NCBI GenBank assembly: GCA_947177185.1
Contig: CAMWTJ010000007.1
Span: forward strand, 29,791 to 93,790
Length of the DNA: 64,000 bases
Source of the DNA: an uncultured Porphyromonadaceae bacterium
GTDB taxonomy: Bacteria > Bacteroidota > Bacteroidia > Bacteroidales > Muribaculaceae
Direction: 5' to 3'
Part shown: in pieces, positions 1 through 9,012 of the stretch
Numbering within the stretch: position 1 is the first letter of the stretch
How the letters are laid out: every line of letters starts with the position of its first letter
The notes under the pieces: generated by a model
What the model saw: only the letters and a program-made list of their open reading frames with translations
Databases searched by the model: none
What the model was told of the DNA's origin: nothing
Made by a program: the position numbers and the translations under genes

Positions 1-809
1 ATGGTGTCGTTGCATTTGGTGTTGACCACATACATCAGCGATGTCAGCTGCGGAAATTCCGCGCGCATGGCGTCGAGCAGCGGCATGGCTTCGTCGGGGC
101 GGTCTTCGCCGAAGCTCAGCACAGCCATGCTCTCGCCCGTGCTTGCAAGCCTGATCATGAGCGTGCGCACAAGGCCCTGCTGAGCGCGCAGGTCGTAGAA
201 GGCAAGGCCGTGGCTCTTGGCATATCCCTTGACGAAAAGGCGCAGGCGGTCGCCCAGAGAGTCCTGCAGGTGGCAGCTGCGAATGTCGAGCACCTTGTCG
301 AAGGCTCCGGGTATGTGGAATCCTGCCGCGTCGCGGTCCGGGAACTCCTCGCCGCTCGCCAGCTGCTCGCGAGTGAGCCAGCAGCGGTTGCTGAACGTGT
401 ACTCCATCTTGTTGCGGTAGCCCCATATGTTTTCAGACCCCATGATGGGCGATATTTCCGGGAGCGGAATCTTCGCGATCCGTTCCAGCGCGTCGCTCAC
501 CTGACGCTGCTTGCACTGCAGCTGAAAGTCGTAAGGCAGATGCTGCCAGCGGCAACCGCCGCACACTGTGAAATGCTCGCAACGCGCGGGCACACGCAAA
601 TCGCCCGCGCTGATCAGGCGCTCGATACGCCCTATGGCGTAGCTGCTGCGTTTTTTTTCCACCTGCACGTCGGCCACATCGCCGGGTGCCGCGAAAGGCA
701 CGAACACTACCATGTCGGATTCTGTGCGCCCCAGGGCATTTCCCTCGGCTGCCACATCCGTTATTTTAAGGCCCTCGATGATGGGCATCGGTCTGCGTTT
801 TCTTGACAT
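1..809 (-). CDS. rlmD: 23S rRNA (uracil-5-)-methyltransferase RlmD, C-terminus cut by window edge
   Basis: SAM-dependent C5 methylation of a uridine in 23S rRNA (RumA/TrmA family). Only the first 269 codons are in the window; the reading frame is open through position 1, so the Rossmann methyltransferase domain lies outside. Reading from the ATG at 809, residues 10-65 look like a TRAM RNA-binding domain. An iron-sulfur cluster set follows: Cys77, Cys83 and Cys86 (C-x5-CGGC) and Cys179, spaced as in RumA. The start is supported by a Bacteroidota promoter 20-50 bp upstream. The gene is monocistronic at this end and divergent from the aldolase gene. Family assignment is secure; the choice of RlmD over a paralogue (RlmCD type) rests on the Fe-S motif and general similarity. 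Confidence 0.88.
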   Translation of the reverse strand, partial: MSRKRRPMPIIEGLKITDVAAEGNALGRTESDMVVFVPFAAPGDVADVQVEKKRSSYAIGRIERLISAGDLRVPARCEHFTVCGGCRWQHLPYDFQLQCKQRQVSDALERIAKIPLPEISPIMGSENIWGYRNKMEYTFSNRCWLTREQLASGEEFPDRDAAGFHIPGAFDKVLDIRSCHLQDSLGDRLRLFVKGYAKSHGLAFYDLRAQQGLVRTLMIRLASTGESMAVLSFGEDRPDEAMPLLDAMRAEFPQLTSLMYVVNTKCNDT

Positions 810-828
810 AATCGTTTTTGTTGTGCTG

Positions 829-860
829 CAAAATTACATCTAAATAATAATGTGGCAAAG
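829..860 (-). promoter_or_regulatory. Bacteroidota promoter of rlmD
   Basis: On the minus strand a TTTG box (856-860) is followed after 19 bp by TAATTTTG (829-836), matching the -33/-7 pattern of the Bacteroidota housekeeping sigma factor. Transcription would begin about 15 nt before the rlmD ATG. Confidence 0.7.
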
Positions 861-941
861 CACAAGACGATTTTTTTGAGCGTACGGGCCTTGCAGCAAA
901 AAACTTTTGCTTTTGAATTCCGATAATTGACGATTTTTTTG

Positions 942-949
942 TACCTTTG
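942..949 (+). promoter_or_regulatory. -7 element of the aldolase promoter
   Basis: TACCTTTG at 942-949 fits TAnnTTTG. No well-spaced TTTG is seen at -33. The predicted leader to the aldolase ATG is about 35 nt. Confidence 0.6.
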
Positions 950-988
950 CAACACTAAAATTACGTCAACACATAATTTTCAACCAAT

Positions 989-1987
989 ATGGTAAGTTAC
1001 AAAGAGTTAGGTCTGGTCAACACCCGCGAGATGTTTGCCAAGGCCATCAAAGGCGGCTACGCTGTGCCCGCTTTCAATTTCAACAACATGGAGCAGCTTC
1101 AGGCCATTATCAAGGCTGCGGCTGAGGAAAAGTCGCCTGTAATCCTTCAGGTGTCGAAGGGCGCTCGCAACTACGCCAACGCCACTCTGCTGCGCTACAT
1201 GGCCCAGGGTGCTGTGGAATATGCCAAGGAACTTGGCTGGGAGCACCCCCAGATTGTGCTTCACCTCGACCATGGCGATAGCTTCGAGCTCTGCAAGAGC
1301 TGCATCGACAGCGGTTTCTCCAGCGTGATGATTGACGGCTCGCACCTTCCCTACGAAGAAAACGTGGCCCTCACCAAGCAGGTGGTTGACTACGCACACA
1401 AGTTCGATGTGACCGTTGAAGGTGAACTCGGCGTGCTCGCCGGTGTGGAAGATGAGGTGAGCTCCGACCACCACACCTACACCGACCCCGAAGAAGTGAT
1501 TGATTTCGCTACCCGTACGGGCTGCGACTCTCTCGCCATCTCCATCGGTACCTCGCACGGCGCATACAAGTTTACTCCCGAGCAGTGCACCCGCAACGCT
1601 GAAGGCAAGCTCGTGCCCCCGCCGCTGGCTTTCGACGTGCTCGACGCCGTTATGGAAAAACTCCCCGGATTCCCCATCGTGCTCCACGGTTCCTCGTCGG
1701 TGCCCCAGGAGGAAGTTGAAACCATCAACAAATACGGTGGCAAACTCCCCGACGCAATCGGTATCCCCGAAGAGCAGCTCCGCAAGGCTGCCAAGAGCGC
1801 TGTGTGCAAAATCAACATCGACAGCGACAGCCGTCTGGCCATGACTGCCGCCGTGCGTCAGGTGTTCGCTGAAAAGCCCGCAGAGTTCGACCCCCGCAAG
1901 TATCTCGGCCCGGCCCGCGACAACATGGAAAAACTCTACAAGCACAAAATCGTTGCCGTGCTCGGCAGCGCAGGCAAGGCCGAATAA
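989..1987 (+). CDS. fba: Class II fructose-1,6-bisphosphate aldolase
   Basis: Zinc-dependent aldolase of glycolysis and gluconeogenesis, cleaving fructose-1,6-bisphosphate to DHAP and glyceraldehyde-3-phosphate in the cytoplasm. The 332-aa protein shows the class II signature: LDHGD at 93-97 (catalytic Asp and a metal-binding His), GTSHG with His190, and VLHGSS with His233. Length is full for the family. It has its own promoter and a strong terminator, so it is monocistronic. The PPi-dependent phosphofructokinase at 40.5 kb makes its substrate. Nothing is odd about it. Confidence 0.95.
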   Translation: MVSYKELGLVNTREMFAKAIKGGYAVPAFNFNNMEQLQAIIKAAAEEKSPVILQVSKGARNYANATLLRYMAQGAVEYAKELGWEHPQIVLHLDHGDSFELCKSCIDSGFSSVMIDGSHLPYEENVALTKQVVDYAHKFDVTVEGELGVLAGVEDEVSSDHHTYTDPEEVIDFATRTGCDSLAISIGTSHGAYKFTPEQCTRNAEGKLVPPPLAFDVLDAVMEKLPGFPIVLHGSSSVPQEEVETINKYGGKLPDAIGIPEEQLRKAAKSAVCKINIDSDSRLAMTAAVRQVFAEKPAEFDPRKYLGPARDNMEKLYKHKIVAVLGSAGKAE

Positions 1988-2011
1988 ACCACGGAATTGC
2001 ACCATAAGCAC

Positions 2012-2044
2012 AACGCCGGCCCATACATTGGGCCGGCGTTTTTG
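2012..2044 (+). terminator. Intrinsic terminator after aldolase
   Basis: Perfect 11-bp GC-rich stem (2012-2022 with 2030-2040), 7-nt loop, then a run of T. It closes the aldolase transcript. Confidence 0.9.
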
Positions 2045-2065
2045 TAGGACTAACATTTTTATGGA

Positions 2066-2827
2066 ATGAACAAAACGGTTACAGTAGTATCGTTTAAGGA
2101 CAAGGCAGTGTCCTTCATATGGCAGCATATGCTGCTTGTGGCTTCGCTTTTTATCATGACTTTCGGCGTCGCGCTGTGTGTGCGTTCGGCTTTGGGAAGC
2201 AGTGTTATTTCCACTATACCGTTGGTGATGAGCCTCGCCGGCGAAAGCGGCATGGCTCCGGCCATGACCATAGGCCAGTACACGTATGTGATGAATTTTG
2301 TGCTCGTCGGTCTTCAGATTGCGGTCCTTGGCCGCAGCTTCAGCCCTGTGCAGCTGTTTCAACTCGTGATAGGCTTTCTGTTTGGTTTTCTGCTTGATGT
2401 GAATATGGCCCTTACATCCGGTGTGGTTCCTGCCGCGTTGTCGTGGCAAGTGTTCTGGCAGCTGCTCGGCTGTGTGGTGCTCGCCGTGGGCATTTCGCTT
2501 GAGATACGCTGCGGTTCGGTCACAATGCCGGGCGAAGGCCTGCCCGTGGCCATAAGCCGTCGCACAGGGCGCCCCTTCGCCAAAGTGAAAATTGCGGTGG
2601 ATATGACGCTTGTAGCAGGCGCTGTGGTGCTCGGATACGTGTTTTTCGGTGCATGGCAATGGCAGGTGGTAGGCATCGGCACGCTTGTGGCCATGGTGCT
2701 TGTAGGCGCTTTGGTGCGTCTGCTCGACCCTCATATGGAGTGGTTTTCGCGCGTGGTGTGCTATCGTCCCGGCTTCCGGCGCTACGTGGTGGGGCTCGCG
2801 CGATACATCTACCGCAGCCGCGGCTGA
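2066..2827 (+). CDS. YczE/YitT-like membrane protein (DUF6198 type)
   Basis: A 253-aa integral membrane protein with about five hydrophobic helices (roughly residues 20-42, 72-92, 98-112, 123-143, 175-215). A conserved small loop near 150-160 (CGSVTMPGEGLP) is reminiscent of YczE/YyaS/YitT-family proteins, and the CVRSALGSS segment at 38-46 recurs at the same place in those proteins. Function is unknown for the family; transport is often guessed. The aldolase terminator lies just upstream and no clear TAnnTTTG box is visible, so its promoter is unresolved. The C-terminus is basic and cytoplasmic by the positive-inside rule. Confidence 0.65.
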   Translation: MNKTVTVVSFKDKAVSFIWQHMLLVASLFIMTFGVALCVRSALGSSVISTIPLVMSLAGESGMAPAMTIGQYTYVMNFVLVGLQIAVLGRSFSPVQLFQLVIGFLFGFLLDVNMALTSGVVPAALSWQVFWQLLGCVVLAVGISLEIRCGSVTMPGEGLPVAISRRTGRPFAKVKIAVDMTLVAGAVVLGYVFFGAWQWQVVGIGTLVAMVLVGALVRLLDPHMEWFSRVVCYRPGFRRYVVGLARYIYRSRG

Positions 2828-2905
2828 CAACGTGCAGCTGCGTCGGCAGCATGCCGGTCGGACACTGTTTTTTGCCCTGCAGCATGCGAAATTCATTTTT
2901 TTGTG

Positions 2906-2913
2906 TATCTTTG
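2906..2913 (+). promoter_or_regulatory. -7 element of the rml operon promoter
   Basis: TATCTTTG at 2906-2913 predicts a start of transcription near 2918-2920 and therefore a leader of about 100 nt before rmlA. Three copies of the octamer GCAGCATG surround it (2846, 2879, 2924). Confidence 0.6.
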
Positions 2914-3018
2914 CTGCTGTAATGCAGCATGACTTCATAGGATTGTAGGCATGTTGGCTAAAAACACGTCCGCTTTGGCTTCTCATTTGTTATTAAACAA
3001 CATATTAATCAAACCCCA

Positions 3019-3924
3019 ATGAAAGGAATTGTTCTGGCCGGAGGTTCTGGCACGCGTCTTTATCCCATCACCAAGGGCGTGTCGAAGCAGATGCTTCCCA
3101 TCTACGACAAGCCTATGGTCTATTATCCGATTTCAACGCTGATGCTTGCAGGCATACGCGACATTCTGATCATATCGACGCCCCACGACCTGCCGGCCTT
3201 CCGCCGTCTGCTGGGCGACGGTTCCGACTACGGGGTGCGGTTCAGCTACGCCGAGCAGCCGTCGCCCGACGGCCTGGCGCAGGCGTTTATCATAGGTCGG
3301 GATTTCATAGGCGACGATTCGGTGTGCCTCGTGCTCGGCGACAATATATTTCATGGCGCGGGCTTCTCGCAGATGCTCAAGGAGTCTGTCGATGCTGCCG
3401 AACGCGATGCGAAAGCCACCGTGTTCGGCTATTGGGTCGACGACCCTGAACGCTACGGCGTGGCCGAGTTCGACGAACATGGCAGCTGCCTGTCCATAGA
3501 AGAGAAGCCGGCGCATCCCAAAAGCAACTATGCGGTGGTCGGGCTGTATTTCTACCCCAATCGAGTGGTGGATGTGGCGGCATCCACAAAGCCGTCGGCG
3601 CGCGGCGAACTTGAGATAACGTCGGTCAATCAGGAATTCCTGCGCTCCGGCGAGCTTAAAGTGCGCACTCTCCCGCGCGGATTCGCGTGGCTCGACACCG
3701 GCACGCACGATTCGCTCGCGGAGGCGTCCATATATGTCGAGGTGCTCGAAAAACGCCAGGGCCTGAAAATAGCGTGCCTCGAGGGCATAGCCTACAGGCA
3801 GGGATGGATATCGCGTGAACGAATCGAGGAAATTGCGCGTCCCATGCTCAATAACCAGTACGGGCGCTATCTGATGAAAGTTGTCGGAGAACTCGACCGC
3901 ACGCATGCGGGATATCTCGACTGA
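3019..3924 (+). CDS. rfbA: Glucose-1-phosphate thymidylyltransferase RmlA
   Basis: First step of dTDP-L-rhamnose synthesis: glucose-1-phosphate plus dTTP gives dTDP-glucose and PPi. The 301-aa protein has the nucleotidyltransferase signature [11 protein letters not shown] at 8-18 followed by the [12 protein letters not shown] block at 22-33, and is full length. It opens the rmlA-C-D-B operon; rmlC follows after 12 nt. The product feeds rhamnose into surface polysaccharide, in keeping with the many glycosyltransferases in the window. Confidence 0.96.
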   Translation: MKGIVLAGGSGTRLYPITKGVSKQMLPIYDKPMVYYPISTLMLAGIRDILIISTPHDLPAFRRLLGDGSDYGVRFSYAEQPSPDGLAQAFIIGRDFIGDDSVCLVLGDNIFHGAGFSQMLKESVDAAERDAKATVFGYWVDDPERYGVAEFDEHGSCLSIEEKPAHPKSNYAVVGLYFYPNRVVDVAASTKPSARGELEITSVNQEFLRSGELKVRTLPRGFAWLDTGTHDSLAEASIYVEVLEKRQGLKIACLEGIAYRQGWISRERIEEIARPMLNNQYGRYLMKVVGELDRTHAGYLD

Positions 3925-3936
3925 TTGCCGTAAGCC

Positions 3937-4512
3937 ATGAAAGTGACCAGGACAGATATCGACGGCGTGGTGGTGATAGAGCCGCGCGTGTTTGCCGATG
4001 CAAGGGGCTATTTTTTTGAAAGCTACTGCAAGCGCGAGTTCGACCGGCTGGTGAGGCCGGTGGATTTCGTGCAGGACAACGAGTCGAGTTCGGTGCGCGG
4101 AGTCGTGCGCGGACTGCATTTTCAGCGGCCGCCGTTCGCGCAGAGCAAGCTCGTGCGCTGTGTGCGCGGACGTGTGATCGATGTGGCTGTGGACATACGC
4201 AAAGGCTCTCCCACCTACGGGCGGCATGTGGCCGTAGAACTGTCGGCCGACAACTGCCGTCAGCTGTTCGTGCCTCGAGGCTTCGCCCACGGCTTTGCCG
4301 TGCTCAGCGATGTGGCCGTGTTTCAGTATAAGTGCGACAATTACTATGCTCCGCAGGCCGAAGGCGGCCTGTCTGTGACGGATGCATCGCTCGGCATCGA
4401 CTGGCCGGTGAGCTTGTCGGAGGCCATCCTTTCCGAAAAAGACACGTGTCACGCTCTGCTGCGCGATTTCGACTCCCCGTTTGATTACTATACAGACCTC
4501 TACGCGCAATGA
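3937..4512 (+). CDS. rfbC: dTDP-4-dehydrorhamnose 3,5-epimerase RmlC
   Basis: Epimerises dTDP-4-keto-6-deoxyglucose at C3 and C5. The 191-aa cupin protein carries the conserved VRGLHFQ motif with the catalytic-base His61 and the ESYCKREF block near residue 28. Its stop overlaps the start of rmlD by 4 nt, implying translational coupling. Third enzyme of the pathway but second in the operon. Confidence 0.95.
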   Translation: MKVTRTDIDGVVVIEPRVFADARGYFFESYCKREFDRLVRPVDFVQDNESSSVRGVVRGLHFQRPPFAQSKLVRCVRGRVIDVAVDIRKGSPTYGRHVAVELSADNCRQLFVPRGFAHGFAVLSDVAVFQYKCDNYYAPQAEGGLSVTDASLGIDWPVSLSEAILSEKDTCHALLRDFDSPFDYYTDLYAQ

Positions 4513-5387
4513 ATATACTCGTCACAGGCGCAGGCGGGCAGCTCGGACGCTGCATCCGCAGAGCAGCCGGAAAGGCCGGCTTTGCCGACAACTATATATT
4601 CGCTACCTCGGCCGAGCTTGATATCACCGATGTGACGGCAGTCAGAGCGGCGGTGGCAGAGCATGGCGTCGGCGTGATAATCAATTGCGCGGCTTACACT
4701 GATGTGGACGCGGCCGAGGACCATCCTGAACTTGCAGCCCGCATCAATTCCGATGCCGTGCGCTATCTGGCCGATGCTATGGCCGAAGCCGGAGGCACGC
4801 TGGTGCATATATCGTCGGATTATGTGTTCGGGGGCAATGCGTGCAACACGCCGCTTGCGGAAGACGCGCCGGCGGCGCCAACCGGCGTGTACGGCCTCAC
4901 GAAGCTGCAGGGCGAGCGGCAGATAGCGGAATCGGGCGTGCGCGCGCTCGTGCTTCGCACATCATGGCTGTATAGCGAGTACGGAAAAAATTTCATGAAA
5001 ACTATGCTGCGGCTCATGGCTTCCCGCCCGCAGGTTAATGTGGTGTTCGACCAGTGCGGCACACCGACATACGCCGGCGACCTTGCCGAGGCTGTGGTCG
5101 CCATCGTGGGCCGTCGTCTTTACGAGGGGCGGGAGGGCATATATCATTATTCCGACGAAGGCGTGTGCACGTGGTTTGACTTCGCGCGAGCCATAGCCGA
5201 AACAGCCGGATGCGGCGGATGCGATATTGTTCCTTGCCGTTCGTGCGAGTTTCCGTCGAAGGTGGTGCGCCCGTCGTATTCCGTGCTCGACAAATCAAAG
5301 TTCAAGGACGCTTTCGGCATGAGCGTGCCTTATTGGACTGACTCTCTCAAAACTGCTATACGAAATCTGAACAGCAATGAAGCGTAA
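4509..5387 (+). CDS. rfbD: dTDP-4-dehydrorhamnose reductase RmlD
   Basis: Last step: NAD(P)H-dependent reduction to dTDP-L-rhamnose. A 292-aa short-chain dehydrogenase with the Rossmann motif GAGGQLG at 7-13 and the catalytic pair Tyr128-x3-Lys132. It overlaps rmlC (ATGA) and its last codons overlap the start of rmlB by 11 nt, so the operon is tightly packed. Confidence 0.95.
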   Translation: MNILVTGAGGQLGRCIRRAAGKAGFADNYIFATSAELDITDVTAVRAAVAEHGVGVIINCAAYTDVDAAEDHPELAARINSDAVRYLADAMAEAGGTLVHISSDYVFGGNACNTPLAEDAPAAPTGVYGLTKLQGERQIAESGVRALVLRTSWLYSEYGKNFMKTMLRLMASRPQVNVVFDQCGTPTYAGDLAEAVVAIVGRRLYEGREGIYHYSDEGVCTWFDFARAIAETAGCGGCDIVPCRSCEFPSKVVRPSYSVLDKSKFKDAFGMSVPYWTDSLKTAIRNLNSNEA

Positions 5388-6510
5388 TATATTGATTACC
5401 GGCGGAGCCGGTTTTATAGGCTCGCACGTGGTGCGGTTGTTTGTCAACAAATATCCAGACTACAATATAGTCAATCTCGACCTTCTCACCTACGCCGGCA
5501 ATCTTGCCAACCTGAAAGATGTGGAAGGCCGGCCCAACTACAAGTTTGTCAAGGCCGACATTGCCGACTACGATGCCGTGCGGCGCATTATGGCCGAGCA
5601 TGAGATAGACGGCGTGATACACCTCGCAGCCGAAAGCCATGTCGACCGTTCGATTAAAGATCCGTTCACATTTGCGCGTACTAACGTGATGGGCACTCTC
5701 GCACTCCTCCAGGCGGCAAGAGAGCGCTGGGAGTCGCTGCCCGAAAAATATGAAGGAAAGCTCTTCTACCACATATCTACCGACGAGGTGTACGGCGCAC
5801 TTGAGCTCACGCACCCGGGCGGCACGACGGCGCCCTTTTCCACGAAGGCATCCGCCGGCGGCCATGAGGCATACGGCACAGAGTTTTTTCTGGAAACCAC
5901 CAACTACAATCCTCATTCGCCATACTCCGCCTCGAAGGCGTCGAGCGACCATTTCGTGCGCGCCTACCACGACACATACGGCATGCCGGTGGTGGTGACG
6001 AATTGCTCCAACAACTACGGTCCCTATCAGTTCCCGGAGAAATTGATTCCGCTGTTCGTAAACAACATACGCCACGGCAAGCCGCTGCCCGTCTACGGCA
6101 AAGGCGAAAACGTGCGCGACTGGCTCTATGTCGAGGACCACGCGCGTGCCATAGACCTTATATTTCACAAAGGGCGCATAGCCGAAACCTACAATATCGG
6201 TGGCTTTAACGAGTGGAAGAATATAGATCTTATCCGCGTGCTGATCCGTACCGTTGACCGCCTGCTCGGCAACCCGGAGGGGCACAGCGACCATCTCATA
6301 ACATATGTCACCGACCGTGCAGGCCACGATTTGCGTTACGCCATCGACTCCCGGAAGTTGCAGCGCGAACTCGGCTGGGAGCCTTCGCTGCAGTTTGAGG
6401 AGGGCATCGAAAAGACCGTGCGCTGGTATCTCGACAATCAGGACTGGATGGACCGCATAACCTCAGGCGAATACGAGAAATACTACGAGGAAATGTATTC
6501 CGGGCGCTGA
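5377..6510 (+). CDS. rfbB: dTDP-glucose 4,6-dehydratase RmlB
   Basis: Second step of the pathway: NAD+-dependent dehydration of dTDP-glucose. The 377-aa protein has GGAGFIG at 9-15, the TDE triad (Thr134, Asp135, Glu136) and Tyr183-x3-Lys187, all diagnostic. An insertion of about 20 residues around 142-165 resembles the longer Bacteroidales forms. It ends the rml operon; rubrerythrin starts 64 nt later. Confidence 0.96.
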   Translation: MKRNILITGGAGFIGSHVVRLFVNKYPDYNIVNLDLLTYAGNLANLKDVEGRPNYKFVKADIADYDAVRRIMAEHEIDGVIHLAAESHVDRSIKDPFTFARTNVMGTLALLQAARERWESLPEKYEGKLFYHISTDEVYGALELTHPGGTTAPFSTKASAGGHEAYGTEFFLETTNYNPHSPYSASKASSDHFVRAYHDTYGMPVVVTNCSNNYGPYQFPEKLIPLFVNNIRHGKPLPVYGKGENVRDWLYVEDHARAIDLIFHKGRIAETYNIGGFNEWKNIDLIRVLIRTVDRLLGNPEGHSDHLITYVTDRAGHDLRYAIDSRKLQRELGWEPSLQFEEGIEKTVRWYLDNQDWMDRITSGEYEKYYEEMYSGR

Positions 6511-6530
6511 ACTATTTTTCGGAGCATGCG

Positions 6531-6555
6531 TTGTAGATGTAGATATTTCCTACAA
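6531..6555 (+). promoter_or_regulatory. Inverted repeat upstream of rubrerythrin, possible operator
   Basis: TTGTAG (6531-6536) and CTACAA (6550-6555) form an inverted repeat with a 13-nt spacer, 20 nt before the rubrerythrin ATG. No clear TAnnTTTG box is visible in this gap. A redox-responsive operator is a guess. Confidence 0.3.
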
Positions 6556-6574
6556 TCAATTAATCCAACACATC

Positions 6575-7168
6575 ATGTCCGATAAAAAAACTAAAGCTCC
6601 CAAAAGCATAAAAGGCACCCAGACCGAGATTAACCTCGCCACTGCCTATATGGCGGAGTCGCAGGCTTACGCGCGATACACATATTACGCCACACAGGCC
6701 GATAAGGAAGAATATTTCCCCATCGGCGAGGTGTTCCGCGAAACCGCCGCCAACGAACTCCGACACGGCAAGGTGTACTTTAAATTCCTCGAAGGCGGCA
6801 AGGTAGACATGCCTATGAACGTCGACGCAGGCATTATCGGCACCACCGCTGAAAACCTGAAGATATCCATAAGCGAAGAGGAATTCGAGGGTGTGGATTT
6901 CTACCTGGCGGCAGCGAAGACGGCCCGTAAGGAAGGATTCAACGATATCGCCGACCATTTCGAGGCGATTGCAAAAATAGAAAACACCCACAAGGAACGT
7001 TTTCAGAAATACCTCGAACAGGTAGAAAACGGCACCGTGTGGAAACGCGACAAGCCTATAACATGGAAATGCCTCGTGTGCGGCTACGAACACGTGGGCA
7101 CAACGCCGCCTGAAGAATGTCCGGCGTGCGACCATCCCTATCAGCACTACATGGCCATGGATATGTAA
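6575..7168 (+). CDS. rbr: Rubrerythrin
   Basis: Non-haem iron peroxidase that reduces hydrogen peroxide in anaerobes. The 197-aa protein has the order ferritin-like diiron domain (about 15-150, with carboxylates at Glu28, Glu61 and Glu136 plus nearby His residues) then a rubredoxin-like zinc-ribbon fold with CLVC at 166-169 and CPAC at 182-185. Both cysteine pairs are intact. A terminator follows. It points to an anaerobic, oxygen-exposed lifestyle such as the gut. Confidence 0.95.
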   Translation: MSDKKTKAPKSIKGTQTEINLATAYMAESQAYARYTYYATQADKEEYFPIGEVFRETAANELRHGKVYFKFLEGGKVDMPMNVDAGIIGTTAENLKISISEEEFEGVDFYLAAAKTARKEGFNDIADHFEAIAKIENTHKERFQKYLEQVENGTVWKRDKPITWKCLVCGYEHVGTTPPEECPACDHPYQHYMAMDM

Positions 7169-7204
7169 TAAGCTGGTCTATTAAGATATACACATCAACA
7201 CATG

Positions 7205-7249
7205 TCGGGGCATCCTGGCGAACAAGCCATAGGACGCCCCGATTTTTTA
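7205..7249 (+). terminator. Intrinsic terminator after rubrerythrin
   Basis: Twelve-bp stem with one mismatch (7205-7216 with 7231-7242) followed by six T residues. Confidence 0.85.
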
Positions 7250-7398
7250 TTTCAAGCCGATGAATTAAAAAAATATGTTGTAAAACATGTTTTGTGTAAC
7301 GTTCCGCATATTAGTTTGTTACGCCTCGCTTTCGGGGCATTTAACTGCATTTCACATAATTTAAGTGGCAAAAGTTTCGTTTTTAGTCAGAAAATTGG

Positions 7399-7406
7399 TA
7401 ATTTTG
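7399..7406 (+). promoter_or_regulatory. -7 element of the ndk promoter
   Basis: TAATTTTG at 7399-7406, with a weak TTTCG about 19 bp upstream. It places transcription start near 7412 and supports the ATG at 7445 over earlier in-frame codons. The rest of the gap 7250-7398 is AT-rich and holds a small palindrome ATGTT-GTAA-AACAT (7275-7288) of unknown role. Confidence 0.6.
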
Positions 7407-7444
7407 AGAGCAATAAAAATAATCGGGCTGACACCCGTGCAGAT

Positions 7445-7906
7445 ATGGAGCAAACTCTTGTAATTCTCAAACCCTCTACGATTCGCCGCTTCCTTGTAGG
7501 TGACGTTCTCACCCGTTTTCAGCAAAAAGGTCTGATTATCGCGGGCATAAAAATGATGCAACTCGACGAAAGCATTTTGCGCGGGCATTATGCACATCTC
7601 GTTGACCGTCCGTTCTTTCCCTGGATACTGGAATCGATGATGGCGACGCCTGTAATAGTGCTGTGCCTGAAAGGAAAAGATGCGGTGGCTGTAGTCCGTG
7701 CTATGACCGGCGCCACCAACAGCCGTGTGGCGGCACCCGGCACCATACGCGGCGATTTCGGCATGAGCGGACAGGAAAACATAGTGCACGCATCGGATTC
7801 CGCAGAAAGCGCAGAAATCGAAATACGACGTTTCTTCCGTCCCGAAGAGATTTTTGATTACGAACCCTGCACGCTCCGACAGCTTTACGCTCCCGACGAA
7901 ATCTAA
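7445..7906 (+). CDS. ndk: Nucleoside diphosphate kinase
   Basis: Transfers the gamma phosphate between nucleoside triphosphates and diphosphates. With the start at 7445 (MEQTLVILKP) the protein is 153 aa, the normal size. The open frame reaches back to 7202, but the promoter at 7399 lies inside that extension. The active-site phosphohistidine is His115 in the NIVHASDS motif; the lysine (Lys9) and RGDFG segment are present. The M23 peptidase gene follows after 24 nt, possibly co-transcribed. Confidence 0.94.
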   Translation: MEQTLVILKPSTIRRFLVGDVLTRFQQKGLIIAGIKMMQLDESILRGHYAHLVDRPFFPWILESMMATPVIVLCLKGKDAVAVVRAMTGATNSRVAAPGTIRGDFGMSGQENIVHASDSAESAEIEIRRFFRPEEIFDYEPCTLRQLYAPDEI

Positions 7907-7930
7907 AGTAGCTAAACCTGAAACCAACTG

Positions 7931-8917
7931 ATGAATCTCTCTCAAAGCATACAAAACATCGTCTGCGCGCTGGCAGTGGCCGCATTTGGAGGCGCTGCGG
8001 CTTATGCGCAGAACTATCAGCTTCCCGGACAGCACCAGCAGCAACACGGCGACCTTCTCGCCAATCAGGGCAACACAGCGGCCCAGGTGGAAAACACCAC
8101 AAAATATCTTGAAAGCCTCTTCAGCGAGGAAGAAGAACCCGAATTCGACATATACACCGAAGGGTGGGACAGCCAGCACGTGAACTGCTACGCAGGTGTG
8201 GCCGTGCCGCAGACGGCCGAAATAGACGTGTCGAAATTCGCGATGCCTTGTCCCGGCTACCTTACGTCGCCGTATGGCTATAGGCGTCGTTTTCGCCGTA
8301 TGCACAAAGGCGTGGACCTTAAGGTGAACATCGGCGATACGATATATGCCGCTTTCGACGGCAGGGTGCGTATCACCAATTTCGAGCGCCGCGGCTACGG
8401 CTACTATGTAGTGCTGCGCCACACCAACGACCTTGAAACCGTCTATGGCCATCTCTCGAAATTCCTCGTTGAGCCTGACCAGTACGTGCGCGCAGGTCAG
8501 CCCATAGCTCTCGGAGGCAACACAGGACGCTCCACAGGGCCCCACCTCCATTTCGAAACACGCTACATGGGCTATGCCATAAACCCTTGCGCTATATTTG
8601 ATTTCGCCAATCAGACCACGCACACCGACACGTATACCTTCGATAAGGACACGTATCAGAACGCACGCAATTTCTCGCCGCAGGCCAATGCCGAGTATGC
8701 ACAGGCCTACCGCGCGAAATACCCCGTCAAACCGGCCACCACATCCGCGGCCTCGTCCGGCTCGAAGAGCGGAGCCAAAACCTACGTTGTGCGCAAAGGC
8801 GACACCCTCGGCCGCATAGCTGCCAAAAACGGCACCAAGGTGGCCACACTTTGCCGCCTCAACGGTATAAGCACAAAATCGACACTGCGACCCGGACAGA
8901 AGCTACGCATCCGCTGA
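7931..8917 (+). CDS. Secreted M23 peptidoglycan endopeptidase with C-terminal LysM
   Basis: A 328-aa envelope protein: signal peptide (about 1-26, cleavage after AYA), a low-complexity Q/E-rich stretch, an M23 (lysostaphin-type) metallopeptidase domain at about 108-220, and one LysM peptidoglycan-binding domain at 283-327. Zinc ligands are intact: His125 and Asp129 (HKGVD), His174 and HLH at 205-207, so it should be catalytically active rather than a degenerate activator. It probably cuts peptide cross-bridges in the periplasm. A terminator follows. Confidence 0.9.
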   Translation: MNLSQSIQNIVCALAVAAFGGAAAYAQNYQLPGQHQQQHGDLLANQGNTAAQVENTTKYLESLFSEEEEPEFDIYTEGWDSQHVNCYAGVAVPQTAEIDVSKFAMPCPGYLTSPYGYRRRFRRMHKGVDLKVNIGDTIYAAFDGRVRITNFERRGYGYYVVLRHTNDLETVYGHLSKFLVEPDQYVRAGQPIALGGNTGRSTGPHLHFETRYMGYAINPCAIFDFANQTTHTDTYTFDKDTYQNARNFSPQANAEYAQAYRAKYPVKPATTSAASSGSKSGAKTYVVRKGDTLGRIAAKNGTKVATLCRLNGISTKSTLRPGQKLRIR

Positions 8918-8945
8918 TGCAACGGGAGCAGACGCGACGACCTAC

Positions 8946-8985
8946 AGCGGGCGCACCCCTACGACGGGCGCGTCCGCTTGTTTTT
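8946..8985 (+). terminator. Intrinsic terminator after M23 peptidase
   Basis: Nine-bp GC-rich stem with one G-T pair (8946-8954 with 8970-8978), then T-G-TTTTT. Confidence 0.7.
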
Positions 8986-9012
8986 AAACCGACTCAAAAA
9001 CCTTGCGCGGAA

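Noticed and set aside
210..806. A plus-strand coding gene at the left edge
   Set aside because: The minus strand encodes the RlmD Fe-S motif and TRAM domain across the same bases.
1007..2986. A 659-codon frame antisense to the aldolase and DUF6198 genes
   Set aside because: It is the mirror of two strongly coding genes in GC-rich DNA, has His/Arg-rich composition and no promoter of its own.
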